This document shows, piece by piece, positions 35,064 through 46,506 of a DNA stretch of 64,000 nucleotides. The DNA comes from Camellia lanceoleosa (lineage: Eukaryota > Streptophyta > Magnoliopsida > Ericales > Theaceae). Where the stretch lies: NCBI GenBank assembly GCA_025200525.1, contig CM045762.1, positions 192,918,148 to 192,982,147 of the forward strand, in the 5' to 3' direction. The position numbers and the translations under genes were made by a program. Within the stretch, counting starts at the first letter, position 1. Every line of letters starts with the position of its first letter. The notes beneath the pieces are model-generated. The model saw nothing but the letters and a program-made list of their open reading frames with translations, was not told the origin of the DNA and did no database searches.

Positions 35064-37739
35064 ATGGACACTGTTCCAATTATTTTCTACTGGGGGGGAA
35101 ACATAATTCGGGATCCCGATGAAGGCGTATCATATGATGCTGAGCCGAAAGGGATATATGCGGTGCAAATTGGCACCACGCTTAGCAATTTAGAGGAGAT
35201 GTTTACGTCAAAGGTGGCAAGTTACGGGGAAAGTGTCCGATTAACCTTCAAATGTAGATATCCTTATCGCCAGTGGCAACAACACAGCAAATACAAGATA
35301 TTACCGATCAATGACGATGAGGCGTTGAACACCGTATTAAGTATCGGTGCAAATTTTTCAAGCGCCAAATTGTTTGGAGGTCTACATTGAGAAAGAGATT
35401 GTAATATCCCGAACATGACACAGATGGATTCTCGTCCGTTCACTACATTCTTGACGCATGGGATTGACACAAGTCTCCTATGTATGACTCGGATCAATGT
35501 TATTCCACTGGCTACACACAATCATTTCAGGGCCATGGTGTAGAATCAAGTTCACATGGTCGATATGGTTATGAATTTGACAATAATACACAAGATGTGC
35601 ACATGCAGCCATCATACCACTCGGTTGAAGTTCTTTGGTAATATGGTCAAAGCAGTGAATGAGGTGCGGTTCTTGTGATGACATGTACGGTCTGATGTCG
35701 CCTAAACGATGATGACAATGAAATGTGTGATGAAGAAAATGTATTAGGCGGATCGATGATGATGATGATGAAGAATATGATGCCCAGAGCTCCGGTTGGC
35801 GTTGAAAATGCCCCCATTCCACCTAGAGTTGAAATCCTTTCTATGACAACATTCACATGGGTGGTGATTTTGACATTAGTACCGTGATGTCGTTCCTCGT
35901 GGATCTGGGCTGAAAATCCACAGCTTAGACAGAGGAATGGTTTTTGTTGATAAGAAGCAACTTCTACATGCCGTGAAATTGTACCATGCAACAAATAATC
36001 GAGAGTATAAGGTCGTAACCTCCAAGCGAGACCTGGGTGTCTGCTTGCAAGCACATAGCGATTGGTGGTTGCGTGCATCTCTTAGTAAGAAACATGGTCT
36101 TTTGAAATTAAGCGAGGGTCCTCACCATTGTTTATACCCACGAATGAACAGGAACCACACTAATATTAGCTCCAGTTACATTGCTTCTCATATTTTGGGA
36201 CAAGTTGCGGTTAGTATAAAAAATAAATGTTTACATATATATACATATTTGTTTGTTTATAGTGTTCACATCCAGATAATCCAACTCATATTTGATTGTT
36301 GTATGCAGAATGAACCTGATATGCCAATTAAGAATGTCATCGAAGATATAAAAAAGACCATGAACTATAGTGTATCATACAAGAAGGCGTGGCATGCAAG
36401 GGCAAAGGCAATTAAAATGGTATTCAGTGATTGGGATGAATCATATAGACAGTTGCCTAAATTCATGCATGCATTACAGACATCTAATCCTGGCACCATC
36501 GTGTCATGGAAGCATAGATATACCGGGCATACAACCATTATGCCCGTCTTCCACTTTGTTTTCTGGTCTTTCAAACCCGTCATCGATGGCTTTAGATATT
36601 GTAGGCCTGTGATAACTATAGATGGTACATTCTTATACGGTAAATACATGGTGTGTTCTTGGTAGCAACGATTATCCGCCAATAGCAAAATATTACCGCT
36701 TGCATTATTTGTTGTCGACGGGGAGAGTTTGGAGTCTTGGTCGTTCTTCATTCAAAATATCAAGGAACATATTGTCATGGACCGGCGAGTGACTTTGATA
36801 TCTGATCGGTGAGAGTATTTTAGGCTAAGCATTAATTTGAATCCTTCGCTCCAATTTGTTGGATATCATCGGCCTTGCCTTGACATGTTCTGATAACTTT
36901 AACACAAAATAAGGAGCTCAAACAACCGTAGGCAGTCTTGATCAGCAGCGAAAGTGTAATGGTTACTTAGAGCGGAATCTGAGCTATTAACCAAGAAGCC
37001 ATCATTTGGGTCCATAAGATGAATCACGAGGATTGGGCCCTTGCATATGACGGTGGATATCGGGGTATTGACGATAATGATGCGAGTGCTTCAATAAGCG
37101 TCTTGAAAGGTGCAAGGAACTTACCAATTTCAGCTATGGTTGAATTTACATTTGACGACTCGTCAAATATTTTGACGAGATGGGAGAATAAATGGCGATG
37201 TAATGAGTTCCAATACCCTAGAGAGATGCAAAGAACTATGGAGGAGGGTATCGCAAGGAAATAGTTTCACGTTGATATCGTATGACAAAGTTAGTTTGTA
37301 ATGTGAACAAATTATTATTATTATGTTGTAAAGTTAATTACACCTAAAACATGAACTTCATTACTTTGTATCAATATTGTCTTATAGGCCCGCCGTGTAT
37401 TTGAGTGCAAACATCTTTTCGCCCGTGGGCGAGGTCGCGATAGGCAAAGTTGTGCGGATGAATCAACCCACGTGCGGTTGTGGAAAATATGAGATAAGAC
37501 ACTATCCATGTTCCCATATGCTCGTAATGTCGAATCGGTGACAATCCATTCGATCGTTGATCCGAGATATAAACTTCACTGTATACATGAGAGTTTGGGA
37601 AACTAAATTCAGTCCATTAACGCATCAAGCTTATTGGGGTGGTCCGCAGTGGACCTTCTTGCGTAATGACTTTCGTCTGCGAGAAGTAAAGCGTCGTACA
37701 TCTATGGCTCGTATTCAATGAGATGGATATATCGCGTTT
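35064..37739 (+). pseudogene. MuDR-family MULE transposase, decayed
   Basis: The protein cuts and joins element ends in the nucleus. Order of pieces: 35064-35390, PB1-like N-terminal domain (IFYWGGNIIRD, VRLTFKCRYPY, INDDEALNTVLS); 35937-36210, MuDR DNA-binding domain (KYP-like core replaced by WWLRASLSKKHG); 36309-36830, MULE transposase domain with VITIDGTFLYGKY, the first catalytic Asp at 36621-36623, and later LISDR; 37018-37100, MNHEDWALAYDGGYR; 37473-37517, SWIM zinc finger C-x-C-x9-C-x-H (CGCGKYEIRHYPCSH). Lesions: frameshift near 35375, frameshift near 36655 after GKYM, TGA at 36810-36812 right after LISDR, more shifts and stops beyond 36880, and a frameshift near 37719. An in-frame intron-like gap interrupts 36211-36308 (GT...GCAG), so one true intron is likely. 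No active enzyme can be made from this copy. Confidence 0.88.
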
Positions 37740-38349
37740 GACTCGTTGCGATGAGTGCCACCGACAGTCATAATGACGAACATGTCCGGCGCGACTTGGT
37801 CGATGAAGACTGTAATACTTACATGTTGTAATATATCATTTTGAAATTCGTCATTTGTAATAGATTATTTAATTTTTTTTTTTTCAATTCTTTCTTTACC
37901 TATCTATTTTGAATGTGTATTACAAAATGTGTACTTGATTGAAAAATGTGTAATGCAAAATTACAAATGTGTCTAATTTATGCAAACTTGTATAATTTAT
38001 TGAAAATGTGTACTAGTTTTTCACCGTCTACTTGATTCGAAATGTGTATTACAAGCTTCTATACTTAATCGCGTAGTTCTTGTATCATTTCAAAATTTCA
38101 TATTTTTGAATATATTTAATATCGAATGCTATATAAATTAAAAAAATTACAAAATTGGAATTTAAAAAAATTAACCTATTAACAAAATTAACCTATTATA
38201 AAAAATTAACCTATTATAAATTAAAATTTTACTCATTGTTCACAATTACAAAATTTTATATGTATTTTGCAAAATTTATAATTTATTCAAACTTGTAGCA
38301 TTACAAAATGAATATTTAAGTTTTGTCAAATATGCCATAAATGTAATCA

Positions 38350-39440
38350 TTAATTTGGAATTGCCAATTTCATGTATGTGGGATTCTCAATTCAGAAAGT
38401 CACATGGCAACAGTGAATTCACTGATTTACCTTACAGTGAGCATGCCCTTATTTTGTCGGTATATGCAGGTGGATTGTCAAGTCATGTGACTTGGTGCAC
38501 AGACTTTGGTTTTCTCAATTTGTTGCTCAATTTTTTAATTACAATGACAACTCAACACCAATTTGATATATGTGGGAATCTCAATTCAGAAAGTCACATG
38601 GCAGTGAATTCAGCGATTTCTGCGTCGATGAGCATGCCCTTATTTTGTCGGTATATGCAGATGGATTGTCAAGACATGTGACTTGGTGCAGACTTTGGTT
38701 TTCTCGATTTATTACTTAATTTTTTATTACAATGACAACTCAACACCATTTTGATATATATGGGAATCTCAATTGAGAAAGTCACATGGCAATGATGAAT
38801 TCAGCGATTTCTGCGTCGATGAGCATGTCCTTATTTTGTCGGTATATGCAGATGGATTGTCAAGACATGTGACTTGGTGCACAGACTTTGGTTTTCTCGA
38901 TTTTCTAATCGATTTTTTTATTACAATGACAACTCAACACCATTTTCATATATATGGGAATCTCAATTTAGAAAGTCACATGGCTACAGTGAATTCACTG
39001 ATTTACCGTCAGTGAGCATGCCCTTATTTTGTTGGTATATGCAGATGGATTGTCAAGACATGTGACTTGGTGCACAGACTTTGGTTTTCTCGATTTTCTA
39101 ATCGATTTTTTTATTACAATGACAACTCAACACCATTTTCATATATATGGGAATCTCAATTTAGAAAGTCACATGGCTACAGTGAATTCACTGATTTACC
39201 GTCAGTGAGCATGCCCTTATTTTGTTGGTATATGCAGATGGATTGTGAAGACATGTGACTTGGTGCACAGACTTTGGTTTTCTCGATTTTGTAATCGATT
39301 TTTTTATTACAATGACAACTCATTTCTTATTAATATATGTGGGATTCTCAATTCAGAAAGTCACATGGCAATAGTGAATTCACTGATTTGTGAATTCAGA
39401 AAGTCACATGGCAACTGTGAATTCATAAAGTCATGTGACT
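38350..39440 (+). repeat. 192-bp tandem array inside the MULE
   Basis: The phrase GTGACTTGGTGCA recurs near 38488, 38679, 38871, 39064 and 39256, a period of about 192 bp. Units 38890-39065 and 39083-39258 are almost identical. Each unit has AGAAAGTCACATGG and CATGTGACTT, which are partly inverted to each other. The array ends in shorter broken units at 39335-39440. The unit is a multiple of three, so open frames across it are by-products. Confidence 0.92.
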
Positions 39441-39639
39441 TCGTACAGAGTATTTGCTTTTCTCTGTTTTTTCAATGTACTGGCAACTCATACATTGTTC
39501 ATTTATGTGGGATTGTCATGCAGAGGCATCTTTCTAAAGTCGTTCATAACCAACTATATAAACGAGTAAAGGTGAAGACACAACCTTACAACTCATTTCG
39601 CCCTACGAAATTATCATTTATTTGCTTTACAAAAATTAG

Positions 39640-40228
39640 CATGGCTACATGGTTCATGGGAGAGTGGTGGGAATCGCAGAGGTGGTAGGAACTTGCAAAG
39701 GGTGAAAGTTCACGGCGAGGAGGAGGAAGTGGCGATCTTGAAGATGAAACACCATTTCCTTTGTTAGATGCCTCTTGTGCTTATCATGATAGGTTTGGGA
39801 GCGACATTTTGTCATGCCCAAGTACTATCGAGATCCATGTGGTTTGGTGGAGGATCCATCGAGAATCAAACAGATATGGTTATGCAAATGCTAGACTTCA
39901 AGTGGCCGCACTATTTATAGAGCGAGTGCAAAATGAAAGGTTATGTCGGGAAAAGGCATTGAAGGTGCCAAAAGCACGTTCTGTTGAGATCAAAAAGAAG
40001 ATCGATAATGTTGATCAACTATGTAAAAGACAACAACGTGAGATTTCACAAATGGGTCGTAGGTTGGCCCGCGATATGCGACTACTCATAGTTAAGAAGG
40101 ATGCCCGTAAGAACAAAAGCAGAACCAAATGATGCGCTATCAAGGCTATCATGGAGGATCCTCGGCTTGTCTCTGAGCTTTCGGATTGTTCAGACTCTGA
40201 GCACCCTACCGATTTAAGCGCAAATTAG
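39640..40228 (+). pseudogene. Second open frame of the MULE, function unknown, broken
   Basis: The frame from 39761 to 40132 runs 123 codons. Its second half looks alpha-helical and charged (ARLQVAALFIERVQNERLCR, IKKKIDNVDQLCKRQQREIS), consistent with a coiled coil. After a TGA at 40130-40132 the same frame continues as AIKAIMEDPRLVSELSDCSD and ends at TAG 40226-40228. An upstream frame gives MPKYYRDPCGLVEDPSRI, so at least one frameshift separates the first half. I do not recognise the family. Its place downstream of the transposase recalls the accessory genes of autonomous MULEs (mudrB-like in position only). It could also be a captured host fragment. Confidence 0.55.
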
Positions 40229-40479
40229 GTGTTAGTGTCTACACTTCGGCAATATTAGGTCATGCATTCATATGTAATGTACGTGTTAGAGTAAGTGTTT
40301 CCGTAATGAGTTTGTCAGTTATGCGCCTAATATTTGTGCATCTTTTTTATGTTTATCTACGTATTGTGTGTTAAGTTCATGGTGTCCACAATGTATTCTT
40401 GTCCGAGACTTATGTCTGTACTACTTATGTCTGTACTACTTATGTATGTACCACTTATGTGTTTTTTCTTCAAGGTTTT

Positions 40480-41130
40480 ATGAATTATATTATCACCTTC
40501 TAACCTAAAACAAAGACAACAGAAAAAAAAAAATTTATTTAAATGAAAACGGCTTTAGTAAAGCCAAAAAAAAATTCTGAATAACACATTCTAACCCAAA
40601 ACAAAGACAACAGAAACAATAAAAATTAAAAAACTTTACATGAAAATGGATTTAGTAAAGCGAAAATAAATTTATGAATTACATTATCACCTTCTAACCC
40701 AAAACAAAGACAACAGAAAAAAAAAATTATTATTTACATGAAAACGGCTTTAGTAAAGCCAAAACAAATTTGTAAATAACACATTCTAACCTAAAACAAA
40801 TACAACAGAAAAGAAATAAAAAATAAAAAACTTCACATGAAAATGGCTTTAGTAAAGCGAAAAGAAATTTATGAATTATATTATCACCTTCTAACCCAAA
40901 ACAAACACAAGAACAACAAAATAAATTTACTTTAGTCAAACCAAAAAAAAATGTTGCATTACACATTCTAACCCAAAATAAAAGACAAAATAAATTAACA
41001 TGAGAACGGTTTTAGTAAAATAATTTTAACCTAAAAATTTATTCTGAAATACATTATCACCAAAATAATGACAACAGAGAAAAAAAAAAACAAATTTTCA
41101 CTTAAAACAAAGTAAAACAAAAAAATTTAT
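40480..41130. repeat. Tandem repeat of ~80-105 bp next to the right TIR
   Basis: About six units of CATTCTAACCCAAAACAAAG, then ACAACAGAAAA, a poly-A run, and ATGAAAACGGCTTTAGTAAAG. Unit length varies with the A-runs. It is non-coding. Confidence 0.87.
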
Positions 41131-41139
41131 GTTAAAAAT

Positions 41140-41568
41140 AAAACTTCACTTAAACTCGCGGTTAGAAAAAGCGAGTTCAGAAGAAAAATTTTTTTTGATG
41201 AAATCGCGGTTACAAACTGCGAGTTCAGAAGAAAACATTTTTTTGATGAAATCGTGGTTACAAACAGCGACTTCAAGCGAAAATGAAATCGTGGTTCTGA
41301 AACGCGAGTTCAGAACAAATTTTTTTGGGATGAAACTCGTGCTTGGAATCAAGGGGAAAAAATTTTAATTAAACTCGCGGTTTGTAACCGCGAGTTCTTA
41401 AGTAAACTCGCACTTTGTAACAGTGAGTTCAAGATTTGGCAACTCCGGGGGAGAAAGTGTTGAACTCGCGATTTGGAACCGCGATTTAGCCTATTTTGGG
41501 AAATCTTTGCAAAATAGGCTTAGTTTGGGAATTTCCTTACTGTTTAGGCTTATTTAGGGAAATGGCCC
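41140..41568 (-). repeat. MULE right terminal inverted repeat
   Basis: Reverse complement of 30013-30440. The outer ~110 bp look identical. Inner parts differ by small indels and by how many palindromic CTCGCGGTT/AACCGCGAG units are present. Confidence 0.92.
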
Positions 41569-41577
41569 GACAAGGAG
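41569..41577. repeat. MULE target-site duplication, right
   Basis: GACAAGGAG, identical to 30004-30012; LINE sequence resumes directly after it. Confidence 0.95.
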
Positions 41578-41654
41578 TCCTCATACAAAGAGAGGAAGAT
41601 AAAGAGCAAAACAAAAACATAAAACTCATCCCCCTAAGGAAGGCAAACAGCAGC

Positions 41655-44600
41655 CTAATCCCTAGAGATCCAGAATAAGGGAACTCCTTTAAAAGGAGGA
41701 GATACAAATGCCCAAAATGACGCCAAATAATCTACCCTATCCCACAAAGCCTCTACACTTGCTTCCTTGCCATCAAAGATTCTAGCATTTCTCTCTAACC
41801 AAATGGCCCAAAAAATAGCAAAAACAATGCTTGTCCACATTGTTTTGCCTCTCTTGGTTCTCCCTAACCCTGTAAACCGAATAAGAAGCATCTGAACACA
41901 CTCCCACGGAGCAACCCACTGCTCATCACATAAGCCAAACAATCACTGCCATAATACACAAGCCATCAGGCAATGAAGAAATAAATGATTCGTTTCCCCC
42001 AAATTCCTCTTGCACATCATACACCATTGAGGACAGAGAATGATTAGGCCTTCTCCTTTGGAGAACATCATTAGTTGTTACACCCTTTTGAGCCAAAGAC
42101 CACATGAAAAACTTCACTTTATGAGGGACATCCACTTTCCAAATTATCTTATGAGAAGGAAACAACGAAATAGAGGGATTATCAATGAGCTTATCAAAAA
42201 AGGATTTACATGAAAAGACCCCTGAAGAGCCCAAATTCCACATCCTAATATCACAAGATGAAGAAAGAGAGACCCCCTCAAGCACTACCAACAAAGATGC
42301 CAGCTCCCCCGCCTCCCTATCATTCAAATTTCTAATGAAATCAAAATTCCAAGAGATGGGTGCCATAGAAGAACAAGCCACCGATGCTATTGAAACATTT
42401 AAAGAACGAACCAACCGATAAATAAGAGGGAAAGATCTAGCAAACGAGATATTCCCTAACCAAACAACCTCCCAAAAGCGAATGTTCACCCATTCCCCAC
42501 TCTCAACGAAAAGTAGTTAGACGAGAAATGGATTTCTACAGTGAACGACAATTGCCTCTATTAACCACATTAGAATCTCTATCATTGGGTTAAACTCCAT
42601 ATTTGCTTTTAATAACTGAACACCATAGTGACTCACTTTCACTCGAAAATCTCCACAACCACTTGCCCAAAAGAGCAACATTCCTAGCAACAATATTTCC
42701 AATAGCTAATCCGCCTTTCTCCTTTGGAAGAGAAACTGTATCCCACCTAACCAAATGACCCCTGTGCCCTCTTCACACCCTTCCCAAAGAAAGTCTCTTA
42801 TCAATTTCTCAATCTTCCTCGCTATGCTAACCGGGATTTTAAAGATGGACAGGAAATAAATAGAGACAGATCCTAATACGGATTGCACCAAAATATATCT
42901 CCCCCCCTTAGACAACAAAGCTCGCTTCCATCCCTCCAATCTTTTCCCAATCTTGACAAGAACAGGTTCCCAAAAGGACGCCAATCTAGGATTTCCTCCT
43001 AATAGAAGCCCTAAGTATTTGATGGGAAAGGATTCAATGGAACATCCCAACACATCCGCTACCCTATGCACATAGCTATCATCCAGATTAATACCCACAA
43101 CCCTGCTCTTGTTAAGATTGACCTTGAGGCCCGACACAATTTCAAAAATTCTCAGAATCTGTAGTAAACTCCCCACTTTATTTTCCTCCTTTGATGAAAA
43201 GAATATAATATCATCCGCAAATTGTAAATGAGTAACTCCAATCCTATCCCTTCCAATTCCCAGCTTTACCGTTCACAATGACCGACATATTGCATGACGA
43301 CAAACACCCCCAAATCCACATTCTCCACCTAGCTCCAAACCCCTTTCTTTCCAAAACAAAATCCACAAAGCCCCAATCAACATGATCATATGCCTTCTTG
43401 AAGTCTACCTTGAATACAACGCCTTCCTTACGTTGCCCCCTATACTCCTCCACAACCTTGTTAGCCACTAAGACTACATCCAATATCTGCCGACCCTGCA
43501 CGAACGCACCTTGTGCCAAGGAAATAGTTTCCCCAAGAACAACTCTAAGTCTCCTAGAAAGCACCTTTGCTAAAATCTTATAGAGAGATGTAACCAAGCT
43601 AATGGGTCTAAAATCCCCAATCTTGACCGACCCCTCCTTCTTGGGAATTAGACAAATAAAGGATGCGTTGGTACACAAATTAACCTTCCTACTCTCAAAG
43701 AACTCACCAAACACTCTCAAGAGATCACTTTTTACAATATCCCAACAATCTTGAAATACGGCTATTGAAAAACCATCCGGACCTGGAGCCTTATCTCTTT
43801 CACACTCAAATACAGCCTATCTTGTCTCATCCTCCTCAAAGGGCCTTTCAATCCAATTAGCCGTCACTAACTCCACTAAAGCCCAATTAATGCCAACAAT
43901 CCCTGGATGATCCACACCCCCGTCAGAATATAACTTTGAATAAAAATTAAAAATCTCCTTGACAATAAGCTCCTCCTTACACAACCTCATTCTGACCCAC
44001 TACCAAATTTTTTATAAAACTCTTCTTCCTCTTTCCCGACGCCACTCTATGATAAAATCTAGAGTTGGTGTCACCCTCTCTAGCCCATTTCAACTTAGCT
44101 CTTTGACCCCAAAAAATCTACTCCCTAAAAACAATCTCTTCCAATTTCATTCTGAGCATAGACCGCCTTTCCCTTAATGCTCCAAATAAACCCTCCCCAG
44201 CCTCCTTCACATCTAATTCCTCAATATCCCGAACTAACCCCATTTTCACTGCACCTAAATCCCCAAAAACTTCACGTTTCCAAACTTTTAAATTATCCTT
44301 GACACCTCTCAACTTTTGCATAAACTTAAAGCCCTCCCATCCATGGACTCTACCATTTCCCACCAATCTCTAAAGAACTTAAAAGATCGATTTTCCAACC
44401 ACATATTCTCGAACCTGAATGGGGAAGGACCCCATTTAAAGGGACAACTCTCAAGAATCACGGGAAAATGATTTGATACTACTCTAGGCCCTACCTCTTG
44501 CCTTATGTCCGGAAATAACTCCTCCCATCCTAAAGTATGAAGAAACCTATCCAATCTGCGACACACCCGATGTTCCTGAAGATTAGACCAAGTGAACCTT

Positions 44601-45139
44601 ACATTACTCAAGAAAGGATCAATCAACTCACACTCCCTTATAAAAGAATCGAAATCCCGCATACTCCTGTTGGTGGAAACCCCATTGAGTTTTTCCGAAG
44701 CGAGCCTAACCACATTGAAATCCCAACCCACACACCAATTAGGAGTACAAAGCCCAAATAATCCTACCAACTCATCCCACCAATCTTGCCGACTCCAGGG
44801 TCTATTAGGACCATAAACCCCTGTGAGCCACCATTCCTTATTATCCCTATTCCTAAATTTAATAGACAATGAAAATACCCCAACAACTACCTCACACTCC
44901 GATACGACTCTATCATCCCACATAATCAAAATTCCCCCGGATCTCCCTGTAGAAGGCAAAACAGCCCATCTCCTAAATCGAGTCCCCCAAACACTCCTAA
45001 TAAAAACCCTATCACATTCCTCACACTTTGTCTCTGGAAACATCACTATATCTGGTTGTTGCGTTTTCAAAATCTCTTTAACTACGTCCCTCTTCCTGCG
45101 AGACCGTAGTCCTCTAACATTCCAACTGAAGATCTTCAT
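41655..45139 (-). pseudogene. L1-type LINE ORF2 (endonuclease, reverse transcriptase, zf-RVT), broken
   Basis: The protein nicks target DNA and copies its own RNA there. 44309-45139: AP-endonuclease domain, starting MKIFSWNVRGL, with MFPETKC (catalytic Glu), GVYGP and SNHFPVIL near its end. 43244-43720: reverse-transcriptase fingers (SFICLIPKKEGS, DFRPISLVTSLYKI, FVQGRQILD, FKVDFKKAYDHVDW). About 43180-43250: FADD catalytic box (HLQFADDIIFFSSKEE) in another frame. 42706-43176: thumb (LNKSRVVG, KYLGLLLGG, GWKRALLSKGGR). 41655-42489: zf-RVT tail (IWKVDVPHKVKFFMWSLAQK). Lesions: the R-G-L-R-Q-G-D-P-L-S-P block between fingers and FADD is deleted near 43250, with several frameshifts. The copy is inactive. 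Confidence 0.88.
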
Positions 45140-45420
45140 CGAGAACCATCATCACCCCTTGTCCCATTCCCTCCTCTATGACTACCACCTCCCTTAGACC
45201 GAAACTTCTTCCCACCTTTACTTACTAATGCCAGCCCAAGAGTGTCAAGTAATTGTGTAAAATGAGGTACATCATCCTCCTCCAAAGGGAAAGACACGTA
45301 CTTACTCATTTTCCTCAGCCACTTTTCAGACTCATCACCATCGTGACCACAAACATTGTTCCTCTGGAGCCTATGATTAGGAGATTCCTCCATTAAAAGA
45401 TCATTCCTATGAGTATCCAT
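45136..45420 (-). pseudogene. LINE ORF1 tail, 5'-truncated
   Basis: A 94-codon frame ends in a Gly/Arg-rich tail (SKGGGSHRGGNGTRGDDGSR) and its stop overlaps the ORF2 start by four bases. Plant L1 ORF1 proteins often end in basic, disordered tails. The apparent start lies at the element's truncated border, so it is probably not the real start. Confidence 0.6.
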
Positions 45421-45684
45421 GTTAGAAGAATTGGGTTTATTATAAATAGGGGTTGTAAGCCTTATGGAAAAACAATTTTGAGAATTAATACAAATTCGAG
45501 TTTATACTCCTTTCTAACCTTGGGTATTCTTTAAGAATCAACCGCTATTGAGCCCTTATTCTCGATATTCTTCGTGATTCAATAAGTCTACAGAAGGATC
45601 TTGCATCCGGTATTCATTCTTGAATTGGCGGTCTCTAAGATTGTTATCTTACCTTACCTATTTTGTGTTTGCCCCTGCATCAGG

Positions 45685-45696
45685 TGGTATCAAAGC
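45685..45696 (+). other. PBS of the non-autonomous LTR element
   Basis: TGGTATCAAAGC, two bases after the 5' LTR end at 45682. One change from the tRNA-iMet-type TGGTATCAGAGC. Confidence 0.8.
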
Positions 45697-45711
45697 TTAC
45701 GATTGTTCCTA

Positions 45712-45857
45712 TGGAAGAAGGGGCAATTGATGATGATCTCAACGTGTTGAGTTTCCACAGACAAAGACTAAGGAAGGATCATGCATCCAAGGAGGATACA
45801 GATCACGTGAACCAAGTCCTTGAACAAGAGGATACAATTGCGTGGCCATTCACATAA
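45712..45857 (+). other. Short interior frame of the LTR element
   Basis: MEEGAIDDDLNVLSFHRQRL and on to WPFT, 48 codons, in the 397-bp interior. It has no likeness to gag or pol that I can name. It may be a chance frame or a remnant; it is not counted as a gene. Confidence 0.3.
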
Positions 45858-46065
45858 AAAATTATTCTAGATCCGATTGTGGATTGAAATAAAACAACAG
45901 ATAATCACTAAGAATTATGGAATCATTTTGGTGATCATTTAACTTTGGAAGACAATTCTTTAAAATTCAAATTTGAGAAAATTAATCTTAAATACAAAGT
46001 GATTGTGGACAAGCGTAGACATATCAAATTGTTTCGAACAATGAAACCTCAAGGACGAGTTTTCT

Positions 46066-46079
46066 CAAGTGGGGGAGAA
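46066..46079 (+). other. Polypurine tract
   Basis: AGTGGGGGAGAA followed by the 3' LTR at 46080. It primes plus-strand synthesis. Confidence 0.75.
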
Positions 46080-46506
46080 TGATGTAGACAAGATTTTAGA
46101 ATTTCAAATTATTTTATTTTATTTATTTTGGTGTTAGTATTTTATTAGGAATCTTCTAGTTTAGTATAGAATCTAAGAATGTTTGCATTTCTTAAATTGT
46201 GTTGATTTAATTAGTTTTCCTATTTTATTAGTTTCTTGTTCTATAAGAATTAGATTTATTTTATTATAAATAAAGGTTGTCAATCTTAGGGGAAAAAACA
46301 AATTTTGAGAATTAATACAATTTCGATTTTATAGTCTTCTTTCCAAACTTGGATATTCTTTGAGAATCAACCACTATTGAGCCTTTATTCTTGGTTTTCT
46401 TTGTGAATGAACAAGTCTAGAGAAGAATCGTGCTTCCGGTATCCATCCTTGAATCAACGCTCTCTAAGAGCATTACCTTTATCTATTTGCGTTTCCCGTT
46501 GCATCA
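46080..46506 (+). repeat. 3' LTR of the non-autonomous element (427 bp)
   Basis: Starts TGATGTAGACAAG, ends GTTGCATCA. It aligns to 29812-29936 and 45421-45682 with moderate divergence, so the insertion is not recent. Confidence 0.85.

Larger units (their letters stand above)
30013..41568 (+). mobile_element. Mutator-like element (MULE), 11,556 bp
   Basis: Long terminal inverted repeats (about 430 bp each, starting GGGCCATTTCCCTAAATAAG) and a perfect 9-bp target duplication define it. The interior holds a decayed MuDR-type transposase (35064-37739), a 192-bp tandem array (38350-39440), a second broken open frame (39640-40228), and secondary inserts (a hAT-like element, a LINE-derived piece, AT microsatellites). 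The outermost ~110 bp of the two TIRs look identical by eye, which suggests a fairly recent move, yet its own transposase is dead. Confidence 0.93.
29937..45420 (-). mobile_element. L1-type LINE, 5'-truncated, split by the MULE
   Basis: The poly-A tail (poly-T on plus, 29937-29952) lies at the left end and the truncated 5' end at about 45420. Removing the MULE leaves about 3.9 kb. It keeps an ORF1 tail, endonuclease, reverse transcriptase and a zf-RVT tail on the minus strand. It sits inside the 5' LTR of the host LTR element: LTR text stops at TTATTAGTTTC on the left and resumes near GAAGAATTGGG on the right. Confidence 0.85.
29812..46506 (+). mobile_element. Non-autonomous LTR retrotransposon, split by a LINE
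   Basis: The 5' LTR is 29812-29936 plus 45421-45682, the PBS is 45685-45696, the interior is 45683-46079, and the 3' LTR is 46080-46506. The LTRs begin TGATGTAGACAAG (5' copy TGCTATAGACGAG) and end GCATCA. Flanks TATTC (29807-29811) and TGTTC (46507-46511) are a 5-bp duplication with one mismatch. With the insert removed the element is about 1.2 kb. It has no gag or pol, so it is a short passenger element moved by another element's proteins. Confidence 0.82.

Noticed and set aside
38355..39688. Series of 60-147-codon frames with repeated DLVHRLWFSRF-type peptides
   Set aside because: Products of the 192-bp tandem array; nothing supports translation.
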